5,279 bases of DNA. Origin: an uncultured Verrucomicrobiota bacterium (GTDB taxonomy: Bacteria; Verrucomicrobiota; Verrucomicrobiae; Opitutales; Opitutaceae). Of the stretch, positions 1-4,830 are shown piece by piece (position 1 is the first letter of the stretch; every line of letters begins with the position of its first letter). The notes under the pieces are model-generated. The model did not search any database and had not been told where the DNA came from. It saw nothing but the letters and a program-made list of their open reading frames with translations. The translations under genes were made by a program, and so were the position numbers. Location of the stretch: positions 1 through 5,279 of the forward strand of contig CAMLQS010000349.1 of the NCBI GenBank assembly GCA_946482165.1, read 5' to 3'.

Positions 1-2
1 CC

Positions 3-230
3 GTCGACGCCATCAACGCTTCGCTCGATCTGTCCGCCAAGATCGGCCATGTCGGCGCCCCTGGCGACGACCGCACCTACTACGTCGCCGGCGCCGCCGT
101 TCCCTTCAAGCTCAGCGACACCGCCACCCTCACCGTGGGCGTCGACTACGTCATCAATGACGGCGACAACCTCATCGACGGCGACGAAGACGGCATCGTT
201 GGCAAGGCCGGCATCTCCATCGGCTTCTAA
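3..230 (+). CDS. Outer-membrane beta-barrel (porin-like) protein, C-terminal fragment
   Basis: Only the last 75 codons are in the window; the gene begins upstream. The reading frame stays open from the first base to the TAA at 228-230. The fragment shows alternating hydrophobic/polar stretches typical of amphipathic beta strands (around TLTVGVDYVI and the final KAGISIGF), separated by Asp/Gly-rich turns (DGDNLIDGDEDG), and it ends in Phe. A C-terminal aromatic residue closing the last strand is the usual BAM-recognition signature of Gram-negative outer-membrane barrel proteins, which places it in the outer membrane. The acidic DGDxxxDGDEDG loop could bind Ca2+, but that is speculative. The family cannot be named with confidence; a TorF-like putative porin is one possibility because such proteins end similarly. 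A strong terminator follows 50 nt after the stop, so it is not co-transcribed with rplM. Confidence 0.6.
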   Translation, partial: VDAINASLDLSAKIGHVGAPGDDRTYYVAGAAVPFKLSDTATLTVGVDYVINDGDNLIDGDEDGIVGKAGISIGF

Positions 231-279
231 TCTCGCCTTGCGAGCTTAGTCCGAAGGAACCGCTTCCATTCATTCGAGA

Positions 280-310
280 CCCGTCCCCGCCAGCGCGGGG
301 GCGGGTTTTT
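280..310 (+). terminator. Rho-independent terminator of the porin-like gene
   Basis: An 11-bp GC-rich stem (280-290 with 295-305, one G-T wobble) with a CAGC loop is followed at once by TTTTT (306-310) and then a pyrimidine-rich stretch. It lies 50 nt after the stop at 230 and before the rplM promoter, insulating the two units. Confidence 0.9.
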
Positions 311-332
311 CCTTTTCCTCCTAAATGAACGG

Positions 333-359
333 TTGACAGCCCTCATTACGGACTATGCC
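333..359 (+). promoter_or_regulatory. Probable sigma-70-type promoter of rplM-rpsI
   Basis: A perfect TTGACA -35 box lies at 333-338. The best -10 is TATGCC at 354-359 (15-nt spacer), only a moderate match. It sits just after the upstream terminator and just before rplM, where a promoter is needed. The predicted transcription start near 366 gives a leader of only about 10 nt before the ATG at 376, and would exclude the in-frame ATG at 355 as the start. Confidence 0.55.
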
Positions 360-375
360 TTCCACCTCTTTTCTC

Positions 376-807
376 ATGAAAACGTTCCTCGCCAAGCAGG
401 AGACCGTTCAGCCCAAGTGGTATCTCATCGATGCCGAGGGCGAGGTTCTCGGCCGTATCGCCGTGAAAGCCGCCAACATCATCCGCGGTCGTCACAAGGC
501 TTCCTACACCCCGTCTGTCGACACGGGTGACTACGTCGTAATCATCAACGCCGAGAAGGCGGTTGTCACCGGCAAGAAGGAAGAGCAGAACGAGTATATG
601 TTCTTCTCCGGCTTCGTTGGCGGCGAAAGCTACCGTTCGCTCCAGCAGCAGCGCGAGCGTCACCCCGAGTTCATCCTCGAGCATGCCGTCAAGGGCATGC
701 TCCCCAAGAACCGTATCGCGGCCAAGATGCTCACCAAGCTCCGCGTGTTCGCCGGTGCCAAGCATGGCCACGAGGCGCAGAACCCGGTCAAGATTTCCGT
801 TCGTTAA
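376..807 (+). CDS. rplM: 50S ribosomal protein L13
   Basis: Structural protein of the large ribosomal subunit that binds 23S rRNA early in assembly. The 143-residue product has the usual family length (E. coli L13 is 142). It begins with the canonical MKTF-AK--T, followed by WYLIDAEGEVLGR (res. 15-27), the RGRHKASYTPSVDTGDYVV block (38-55), and the family signature AVKGMLPKN through KLRVFAGAKHGHEAQNP (104-137). I chose ATG 376 over the in-frame ATG 355 because MKTF is the conserved N terminus and the predicted promoter overlaps 355. No Shine-Dalgarno sequence precedes it, only a pyrimidine-rich tract. The region often written HxSGxxGG has FFSGFVGG here (76-83), replacing the common His. It is followed after 12 nt by rpsI, the near-universal L13-S9 operon order. 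Identification is secure. Confidence 0.98.
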   Translation: MKTFLAKQETVQPKWYLIDAEGEVLGRIAVKAANIIRGRHKASYTPSVDTGDYVVIINAEKAVVTGKKEEQNEYMFFSGFVGGESYRSLQQQRERHPEFILEHAVKGMLPKNRIAAKMLTKLRVFAGAKHGHEAQNPVKISVR

Positions 808-819
808 GCACCTTATCCC

Positions 820-1218
820 ATGACCGCTGAAACCACCATTTTCATCGCCACCGGCCGTCGCAAGTCCTCCACCGCCCGCATTCGCATCACCGAAGGCACC
901 GGCAAGCTTGTCGCCAACGGCCGCGACTTCGACGACTACTTCTCCCACGAGAACTTCGCCAAGGCCGCCCTCCGTCCGCTCCTCACCGTTGAGCTTCGCG
1001 ACAAGATCGACGTGACCGCCAACGTCGCCGGCGGCGGCGTCTCCGGTCAGGCCGGTGCGGTTGCCCACGGCATCGCCCGCGCCCTCCAGCGCATGAACCC
1101 CGAGTTGCGCGCGGCCCTCAAGAAGGCCGGCCACCTCAAGCGCGACCCGCGCGAAAAAGAGCGCAAGAAGCCCGGCCAGCCCGGCGCCCGCAAGCGCTTC
1201 CAGTTCTCCAAGCGCTAA
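820..1218 (+). CDS. rpsI: 30S ribosomal protein S9
   Basis: Small-subunit head protein whose basic C-terminal tail reaches the P-site tRNA. The 132-residue product carries the S9 landmarks: ATGRRKSSTARI near the N terminus (res. 10-21), NGRDFDDYF (33-41), the GGGVSGQAGA signature (71-80), HGIARAL (83-89), the RDPREKERKKPG block (108-119), and the invariant tail ending QFSKR (128-132). The residue before His83 is Ala (AVAHGI), where many S9 proteins such as the E. coli one have Arg (AIRHGI). It starts 12 nt after the rplM stop with no Shine-Dalgarno sequence (the gap is GCACCTTATCCC), so translation may depend on coupling with rplM or on an SD-independent route. A strong terminator 32 nt after the stop ends the two-gene operon. 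Confidence 0.98.
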   Translation: MTAETTIFIATGRRKSSTARIRITEGTGKLVANGRDFDDYFSHENFAKAALRPLLTVELRDKIDVTANVAGGGVSGQAGAVAHGIARALQRMNPELRAALKKAGHLKRDPREKERKKPGQPGARKRFQFSKR

Positions 1219-1249
1219 GCCGCCGCGAGAAGAGCGTATTCAGTTTTCC

Positions 1250-1287
1250 AAGACCGCCCCGAAAACCGGGGCGGTCTTTTATTTTTT
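1250..1287 (+). terminator. Rho-independent terminator of the rplM-rpsI operon
   Basis: A perfect 12-bp stem (1250-1261 with 1267-1278) has a 5-nt loop AAAAC and a long T-rich tail (1277-1287, one A interrupting). It lies 31 nt after the rpsI stop. The last T residues also form the first bases of the inverted-repeat element at 1284-1542. Confidence 0.95.
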
Positions 1288-1312
1288 AACGCGGAGACGC
1301 AGAGCCGCGGAG
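1284..1312. repeat. Left arm of inverted repeat, built of 8-bp units
   Basis: This 29-nt arm pairs with 1514-1542 at 26 of 29 positions. After the TTTTAA edge it reads as three tandem 8-mers, ACGCGGAG, ACGCAGAG and CCGCGGAG. Such ACGCRGAG-type repeats are, from memory, scattered through genomes of Verrucomicrobia, Planctomycetes and some other phyla. Confidence 0.85.
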
Positions 1313-1513
1313 ATCAACAAAACCAACGGTTGATCGACATGGGATGTCCAAGGCAAGGTTGCCGGGTGCGGCGTCACGAACCATGCGCGGAGAGGGCCGC
1401 CCGTCCACCTGGTGTCAGGACAGGCTGCCGCAGACGAGGGGGATCGCGGTTCTGGGATTTTTAAGCCGGACCGATTGAAAAAGCGGCCGTCGGAATTGCT
1501 CGGCCGTTCGGTG

Positions 1514-1542
1514 CTCCGCGCCTCCGCGTCTCTGCGTTAAAA
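1514..1542. repeat. Right arm of inverted repeat, built of 8-bp units
   Basis: Reverse-complement partner of 1284-1312 (26/29). On the minus strand it reads TTTTAACGC then the units ACGCAGAG, ACGCGGAG and GCGCGGAG. Its outer edge lies 11 nt past the VOC gene's stop codon, so it falls in the immediate 3' region of that transcript. Confidence 0.85.
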
Positions 1543-1553
1543 CCCTTTCCGCC

Positions 1554-1946
1554 TCATTTCGCCCGCTGGATCAGCTCCACCTCGTAGCCCTCGGGGGCGT
1601 CGATGAAGGCGATGACGGAGCCGCTGCCGGTTTTCGTCGGGCCATCGCTGAGTTTGTAGCCCTTGGCCGCGGCCTCGGCGGCGAATTTCTCCAGATTCTC
1701 CACCTCGAAGGCGAGGTGGGTGAGGTCGGGCTGCACTTTTACCGGCTCGGCGGCGCCGGCGGGCATCTGGCAAAGCTCGATCTCCTCGGGGCTGTTCGGG
1801 GTGGCGAGAAACACGAGTTGGGCGCCGCGCGGCGATGTGTGTTGGCGCGAGACAGCAAGGCCGAGGCACTCGGTGTAGAACTTCACCGAGGCGGCGAGAT
1901 CGTTGACGCGATAGCGGGTGTGGAGGAGGCGGGTTACGGTGGGCAT
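1554..1946 (-). CDS. VOC-family metalloenzyme, glyoxalase I-like (lactoylglutathione lyase-like)
   Basis: A 130-residue cytosolic protein with two beta-alpha-beta-beta-beta VOC modules (about res. 5-60 and 74-127). It closely follows the glyoxalase I plan: LLHTRYRVNDL, SVKFYTECLGL, EEIELC, THLAFEV, and the end IDAPEGYEVELI. The four metal ligands known from E. coli GloA appear conserved as His9, Glu57, His77 and Glu124. Family knowledge suggests isomerisation of the hemithioacetal of methylglyoxal with a thiol cofactor, using Ni2+ or Zn2+; the physiological thiol and substrate are not readable, and another VOC activity is possible, so no symbol is assigned. ATG 1946 is preferred over an in-frame TTG at 1988 because the conserved domain starts there and a promoter-like pair would overlap the longer form. 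There is no Shine-Dalgarno site. It is divergent from the AEC transporter gene. Confidence 0.85.
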   Translation of the reverse strand: MPTVTRLLHTRYRVNDLAASVKFYTECLGLAVSRQHTSPRGAQLVFLATPNSPEEIELCQMPAGAAEPVKVQPDLTHLAFEVENLEKFAAEAAAKGYKLSDGPTKTGSGSVIAFIDAPEGYEVELIQRAK

Positions 1947-1959
1947 GATGGTGGCCAGA

Positions 1960-1987
1960 ATGGTAGATGCGGGCGCGGGCTTGTCCA
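1960..1987 (-). promoter_or_regulatory. Candidate promoter of the VOC gene
   Basis: On the minus strand, TGGACA (1987-1982; 5/6 to TTGACA), a 16-nt spacer and TACCAT (1965-1960; 4/6 to TATAAT). The expected transcription start, about 1953, gives a leader of roughly 6-8 nt before ATG 1946. Confidence 0.4.
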
Positions 1988-2008
1988 ATCCGCCGAGCCG
2001 GCTGTGAT
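1981..2008 (+). promoter_or_regulatory. Candidate promoter of the AEC transporter gene
   Basis: TTGTCC (1981-1986; 4/6), a 16-nt spacer and TGTGAT (2003-2008; 4/6). The -35 overlaps the opposite-strand -35 of the VOC gene. The transcription start would be near 2015, almost at the ATG (2018). The match is weak; position is the main support. Confidence 0.25.
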
Positions 2009-2017
2009 GGTGAGCCT

Positions 2018-2977
2018 ATGGCGGGTGAACTACCGGGTTATTGGACGCTGCTGGCGCTGGTGATGCCGGTCTTTGCCGTTATCGCGGCGGGAGCGGGCGC
2101 GCGCCGACTCGCCTGGCTCAAGCCCGAGGCGGACGAGAGCCTGCTCAAGCTGGTCGTCAATTTTCTCTATCCCTGCCTGATCTTCGACAACGCGCTCGGC
2201 AACGAGGCGTTGCGTGCGCCGGGCAATCTCTTTGCCGCGCCGGCGCTCGGTTTTTTGACGATGGGCGGGGGCATCCTCCTCGCCTACGCCGTGGCGAAGC
2301 GGACGGGCTTCGGAGTGGGAGGGGGGCTGCGCACCTTCGCCTTCAGCGTAGGGATTTTCAATTACGGATACATGGCCATCCCGCTCGTCGAGAAACTTTT
2401 CGGACGGGAAACGCTGGGGGTGTTGTTCGTGTTCAACGTCGGTTGCGAGGCGGCGATCTGGACGGTCGGCATCGTCATGCTTGCCGGCGTGTCCTTGCGC
2501 GAGGGCGGCTGGCGGCGGCTGCTCAACCCGCCGATCTACGCGTTGATTCTGGCGGTGCTGCTGAACTTGGCGAATGGCGACGCGTGGCTGCCTGGCATCC
2601 TGCGGCAGTCGATCCGGATGGCGGCGGCCTGCGCGGTGCCGCTTGGCCTGCTCGTGATCGGCGGGACCTTGGTCGAGTATTTCGCGGCGCCACGGACGCT
2701 GGTGGATCGCAAGGTGACGCCGCTCGCCTGTGCACTGCGCCTCGGCGTGATTCCGCTCGGCATGCTCGGGCTGGCGGCGGCGCTGCCCATTCCTCCGGAG
2801 CTGAAAGGCGTGCTTGTCGTCCAGGCGGCAATGCCGGCCGGCATCTTGCCCATCGTGATCGCGAAGCACTACGGCGGCCAGCCGCTGGTCGCGGTGCAGG
2901 TCGTGCTCGGAACCACGGCGGTGGGGCTTTTCGCGGTGCCGCTCTGGCTTCGTGTAGGACTCGGGTGGATACACTGA
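2018..2977 (+). CDS. AEC (auxin efflux carrier) family transporter
   Basis: A 319-residue inner-membrane protein with about ten hydrophobic segments (approx. res. 8-26, 42-58, 70-93, 105-125, 133-157, 172-190, 203-220, 236-256, 263-282, 290-311), matching the usual length and two-times-five-helix plan of bacterial AEC carriers. Family landmarks are NFLYPCLIFDN (48-58), NYGYMAIPLVEKLFG (115-129) and MPAGILPIVIAKHYGG (272-287), corresponding to broken-helix crossover motifs. Bacterial members include malate permeases; the substrate here cannot be inferred. ATG 2018 gives the best fit, with GGTGAG at 2009-2014 as a weak, close Shine-Dalgarno-like element; the open frame extends upstream to 1967, but that sequence is Arg-rich and unlike the family. 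It is divergent from the VOC gene and convergent with glgA. The stop codon is embedded in a perfect hairpin. Confidence 0.9.
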   Translation: MAGELPGYWTLLALVMPVFAVIAAGAGARRLAWLKPEADESLLKLVVNFLYPCLIFDNALGNEALRAPGNLFAAPALGFLTMGGGILLAYAVAKRTGFGVGGGLRTFAFSVGIFNYGYMAIPLVEKLFGRETLGVLFVFNVGCEAAIWTVGIVMLAGVSLREGGWRRLLNPPIYALILAVLLNLANGDAWLPGILRQSIRMAAACAVPLGLLVIGGTLVEYFAAPRTLVDRKVTPLACALRLGVIPLGMLGLAAALPIPPELKGVLVVQAAMPAGILPIVIAKHYGGQPLVAVQVVLGTTAVGLFAVPLWLRVGLGWIH

Positions 2978-3000
2978 ACCGCGCCGCAGGCGCGGTTCAG
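2974..3000. repeat. Perfect 12-bp hairpin overlapping the AEC stop codon
   Basis: CTGAACCGCGCC (2974-2985) and its exact reverse complement (2989-3000) enclose a 3-nt loop GCA. The TGA stop (2975-2977) lies within the left arm. There is no T-tract on either strand, so it is not a standard terminator; it may stabilise the mRNA 3' end or be a REP-like insertion. Confidence 0.8.
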
Positions 3001-3021
3001 AATGACCAATGACCAATGACC
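3001..3021. repeat. Three perfect tandem copies of AATGACC
   Basis: AATGACC occurs at 3001-3007, 3008-3014 and 3015-3021 without mismatch, immediately after the hairpin at 2974-3000. The last copy runs into the next hairpin (GACCC 3018-3022 with GGGTC 3033-3037, AT-rich interior). Confidence 0.9.
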
Positions 3022-3037
3022 CGAAATTTTTTGGGTC
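3018..3037. repeat. Short AT-centred hairpin
   Basis: GACCC (3018-3022) pairs with GGGTC (3033-3037), with further possible G-T and A-T pairs inside (3023-3026 with 3029-3032). It overlaps the last AATGACC copy. The T-run (3027-3032) is inside the stem-loop and not after it, so I do not call it a terminator. Confidence 0.5.
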
Positions 3038-3045
3038 GGGATCGA

Positions 3046-3080
3046 GGGTAGGGCGGGACCGCTGCGGTCCCGCCCTACCC
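3046..3080. repeat. 35-nt perfect GC-rich palindrome (REP-like)
   Basis: A 17-nt arm (3046-3062, starting GGGTAGGGCGGG) and its exact reverse complement (3064-3080) are separated by a single T. As a hairpin it gives about 15-16 bp with a minimal loop. It lies between the convergent AEC and glgA genes, 46 nt downstream of the glgA stop. The form resembles the extragenic palindromes I recall as abundant in Verrucomicrobia; copy number cannot be judged here. Confidence 0.85.
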
Positions 3081-3126
3081 GAAAACACGTGATTCGGCGA
3101 GGTAGCGGCGCCCGGGAGCGGGCCGC

Positions 3127-4623
3127 TTACGAGGCGGCGGCGACCACGACCGGGGCGCGGCGGGAGGCGACGGCCCAGCCGTATACTTCGGCGTATTTGC
3201 GGGCGCTGACGTTCCAGGAGAAATCCTGGGCCATGCCGCGGAGGCGGAGGGCGTGGAGTTCGTCGGGACGGTCGTAGTAGGTGGCGCAGGCCCAGCCGAT
3301 GGTGTTGTAAAGCGCCGGCGCGGTGGCGTCCTGGAAGCGAAAGCCGGTGCCGTTGTCCTTGCCCTCGGTGAACTGCGCGACGGTGTCGATGAGTCCGCCG
3401 GTGGAGCGAACGATGGGCGTGGTGCCATAGCGCATGGCATACATTTGCGTGAGGCCGCAGGGCTCGGCGCGGCTGGGCATCACGAAAAAATCCGAGCCGC
3501 CCTGGATGAGATGCGAGAGGGCGTTGTCGTAGCCGACATGCACGCCGACGCGGCCGGGGTAGGCTTCGGCGGCCCAGCGGAAGCTCTGCTCCAGGCCGGG
3601 GTCGCCCGCGCCGAGGAGCGCGAATTGCACGTGCATACGGGGCAGGATGTGCGGCAGCGCTTCCGCGAGGAGGTCGAGGCCCTTCTGGCTGGCGAAGCGC
3701 GACACGATTCCGAAAAGCGCGATATGCGGATCGCGCGTCAGACCTAGGCGCTCTTGCAGGGCGGCTTTGGCGGCGGCCTTTCCGATGGTCAGCGAACGAG
3801 GGTCGTAGGGACGCGGCAGGTGTTTATCCATCGCCGGGTTCCACGCGGCGGCGTCGATGCCGTTGAGGATGCCGACCAGGTCGGCGGCGCGGAAGCGGAG
3901 CACGCTGTCGAGACCGAAGCCGCCGGCGGGGGTTTTGATTTCCTCGGCGTAGGTGGGGCTGACGGTGGTGAGCTTCGTCGAGTGATAGAGACCGGCCTTC
4001 ATCATGTTGACGGCGCCGACGCTTTCCAGGCTGTCGGGCCGGAACTCGGCGGGAGGCAGGTGGGCGAAGTCGACGACGCGGCGGTCGGAGTAGCCTTGAT
4101 GCTCGAGATTGTGGATCGTGAAAACCGAGGCGGTCTGGCCGAGGGGAGTGTTGCGCAGGGTGGTGTTGAGCAGCACGGGCAGCAGGCCGGTGGTCCAATC
4201 GTGGGCGTGGACGACGTCGGGGATCCAGCCGAGTTGGAGGCAAAGGTTGAGCGCGCCGCGGCAGAGGAAGGCGAAGCGGAGGTCGTTGTCGGGGAAGTTG
4301 CCCCACGGGCCGGCGTAGACCTCGAGGCGGCCGAAGAATTCTTCGTGCTCAAGCGCGTAGATGGGAACCTTGGATCCGGGAAGCGTGCTTTCCCACGTGC
4401 GCGCCCAGCGGGCTTCGGAGCCGACGTCGACGCCGAGCGGGTCGGGGAGGGCGTGCCAGGCTGAATCGAGGCGAAGACCTCCGTAAGCGGGGCACACGAC
4501 GCGCACGTCGTGTCCAAGGGCGGCAAGGGCCTTCGGAAGCGAGCCAACCATGTCGGCCAAGCCTCCCACTTTTACGAACGGCTCTACTTCGGGCGAAACG
4601 AAGAGGACTTTGAGCGGAAGCAC
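3127..4623 (-). CDS. glgA: Glycogen (starch) synthase, GT5 family
   Basis: Transfers glucose from ADP-glucose to the non-reducing end of alpha-1,4-glucan in bacterial glycogen synthesis; cytosolic. The 498-residue product has the usual length and GT-B architecture: an N-terminal Rossmann domain (about 4-245) and a C-terminal one (about 300-480). Key motifs are the ADP-glucose-binding KVGG (18-21) in KVGGLADMVGSLP, VHAHDW (138-143), TIHNLEHQG (169-177), LNGID (253-257), SRFASQKGLDLL (308-319, with Arg309 and Lys314 matching E. coli R300/K305), and SRAEPCGLTQMYAMRYG (384-400), where Glu387 matches the catalytic E377. The start is GTG 4623, giving MLPLKVLFVSPEVEPF, the expected N terminus. It has no Shine-Dalgarno site, only the pyrimidine-rich TTTTTCTCCCCGCC directly upstream. 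It lies downstream of hpf on the same strand, but two terminator-like hairpins separate them. Confidence 0.97.
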   Translation of the reverse strand: MLPLKVLFVSPEVEPFVKVGGLADMVGSLPKALAALGHDVRVVCPAYGGLRLDSAWHALPDPLGVDVGSEARWARTWESTLPGSKVPIYALEHEEFFGRLEVYAGPWGNFPDNDLRFAFLCRGALNLCLQLGWIPDVVHAHDWTTGLLPVLLNTTLRNTPLGQTASVFTIHNLEHQGYSDRRVVDFAHLPPAEFRPDSLESVGAVNMMKAGLYHSTKLTTVSPTYAEEIKTPAGGFGLDSVLRFRAADLVGILNGIDAAAWNPAMDKHLPRPYDPRSLTIGKAAAKAALQERLGLTRDPHIALFGIVSRFASQKGLDLLAEALPHILPRMHVQFALLGAGDPGLEQSFRWAAEAYPGRVGVHVGYDNALSHLIQGGSDFFVMPSRAEPCGLTQMYAMRYGTTPIVRSTGGLIDTVAQFTEGKDNGTGFRFQDATAPALYNTIGWACATYYDRPDELHALRLRGMAQDFSWNVSARKYAEVYGWAVASRRAPVVVAAAS

Positions 4624-4659
4624 GGCGGGGAGAAAAACGCGGAGTCCGGAGGAGCCGAG

Positions 4660-4705
4660 AAAAAAGACACGCCTTGCGCAAATTGGCGGAGCTCCGGGCG
4701 TGTCT
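4660..4705 (-). terminator. Terminator-like hairpin in the glgA leader (possible attenuator)
   Basis: On the minus strand, AGACACGCC (4705-4697) and its exact reverse complement GGCGTGTCT (4673-4665) flank a 23-nt loop and are followed by a T-run (4665-4660). The loop holds two further palindromes, CGGAGCTCCG and TTGCGCAA. It ends 36 nt before the glgA GTG. It could be a second terminator for hpf or a conditional terminator in a glgA leader. I see no convincing promoter between it and the GTG. Confidence 0.5.
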
Positions 4706-4752
4706 GGAGGGCGATATCCCGGAGCGGCTTGCGGGAGCGGAGATGCCCTGGC

Positions 4753-4786
4753 GAAAGAAAAAGCCCCGACCTCGGAGGGCGGGGCT
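4753..4786 (-). terminator. Rho-independent terminator of hpf
   Basis: On the minus strand, AGCCCCG (4786-4780) pairs with CGGGGCT (4768-4762), with three more pairs inside past one mismatch, followed by TTTTTCTTT (4761-4753). It lies 44 nt after the hpf stop (4831) and separates hpf from glgA. The remaining intergenic sequence to 4623 holds the glgA leader hairpin and no recognisable promoter. Confidence 0.85.
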
Positions 4787-4830
4787 GTGGAAGACGATGC
4801 GCAGGTCGTGGTCTGCGCGGCGGGCGCGGT

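Larger units (their letters stand above)
1284..1542. mobile_element. Possible MITE-like element with terminal inverted repeats
   Basis: This covers most of the 335-nt gene-free gap between rpsI and the VOC gene. Two imperfect 29-nt inverted arms enclose 201 nt in which I see no convincing ORF, tRNA or known RNA family. Inside, next to the left arm, lies a small hairpin: GATCAAC at 1312-1318 with GTTGATC at 1329-1335. Near the right arm, CGGCCGTCGG (1484-1493) and CGGCCGTTCGG (1501-1511) are near-duplicates that could also pair through their self-complementary CGGCCG cores. Both outer ends read TTAACGC inward. No target-site duplication is evident beyond the T/A-rich ends, and there is no transposase. 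It could be a non-autonomous element, a remnant, or two independent repeat insertions in opposite orientation. Confidence 0.4.

Noticed and set aside
355..375. Upstream in-frame ATG for rplM (seven extra residues)
   Set aside because: L13 proteins start at MKTF, and the probable -10 box overlaps this codon.
346..1134. Long open frame antisense to rplM-rpsI (262 codons)
   Set aside because: It lies opposite two unmistakable ribosomal genes, is low-complexity (Gly/Glu/Leu/Val-rich), and matches no family I know; an effect of GC-rich codon use.
1947..1988. Upstream in-frame TTG for the VOC gene (14 extra residues)
   Set aside because: The extension is not part of the VOC fold, has no Shine-Dalgarno site, and would overlap the candidate promoter.
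3001..3037. CRISPR-like array from the AATGACC repeats
   Set aside because: The units are 7 nt and contiguous, with no spacers and no cas genes nearby.
2974..3080. Bidirectional rho-independent terminator for the AEC and glgA genes
   Set aside because: None of the hairpins is followed by a T-tract on either strand; they may still influence 3' ends, but the standard signature is missing.
2030..3088. Long open frame antisense to the AEC gene (352 codons)
   Set aside because: Extremely Arg/Gln/His/Pro-rich product opposite a clear membrane transporter, and it runs through the repeat cluster at 2974-3080.
3754..4464. Open frame antisense to glgA (236 codons)
   Set aside because: Gly/Val/Asp/Glu-rich shadow of glgA, which shows all its catalytic motifs on the other strand.
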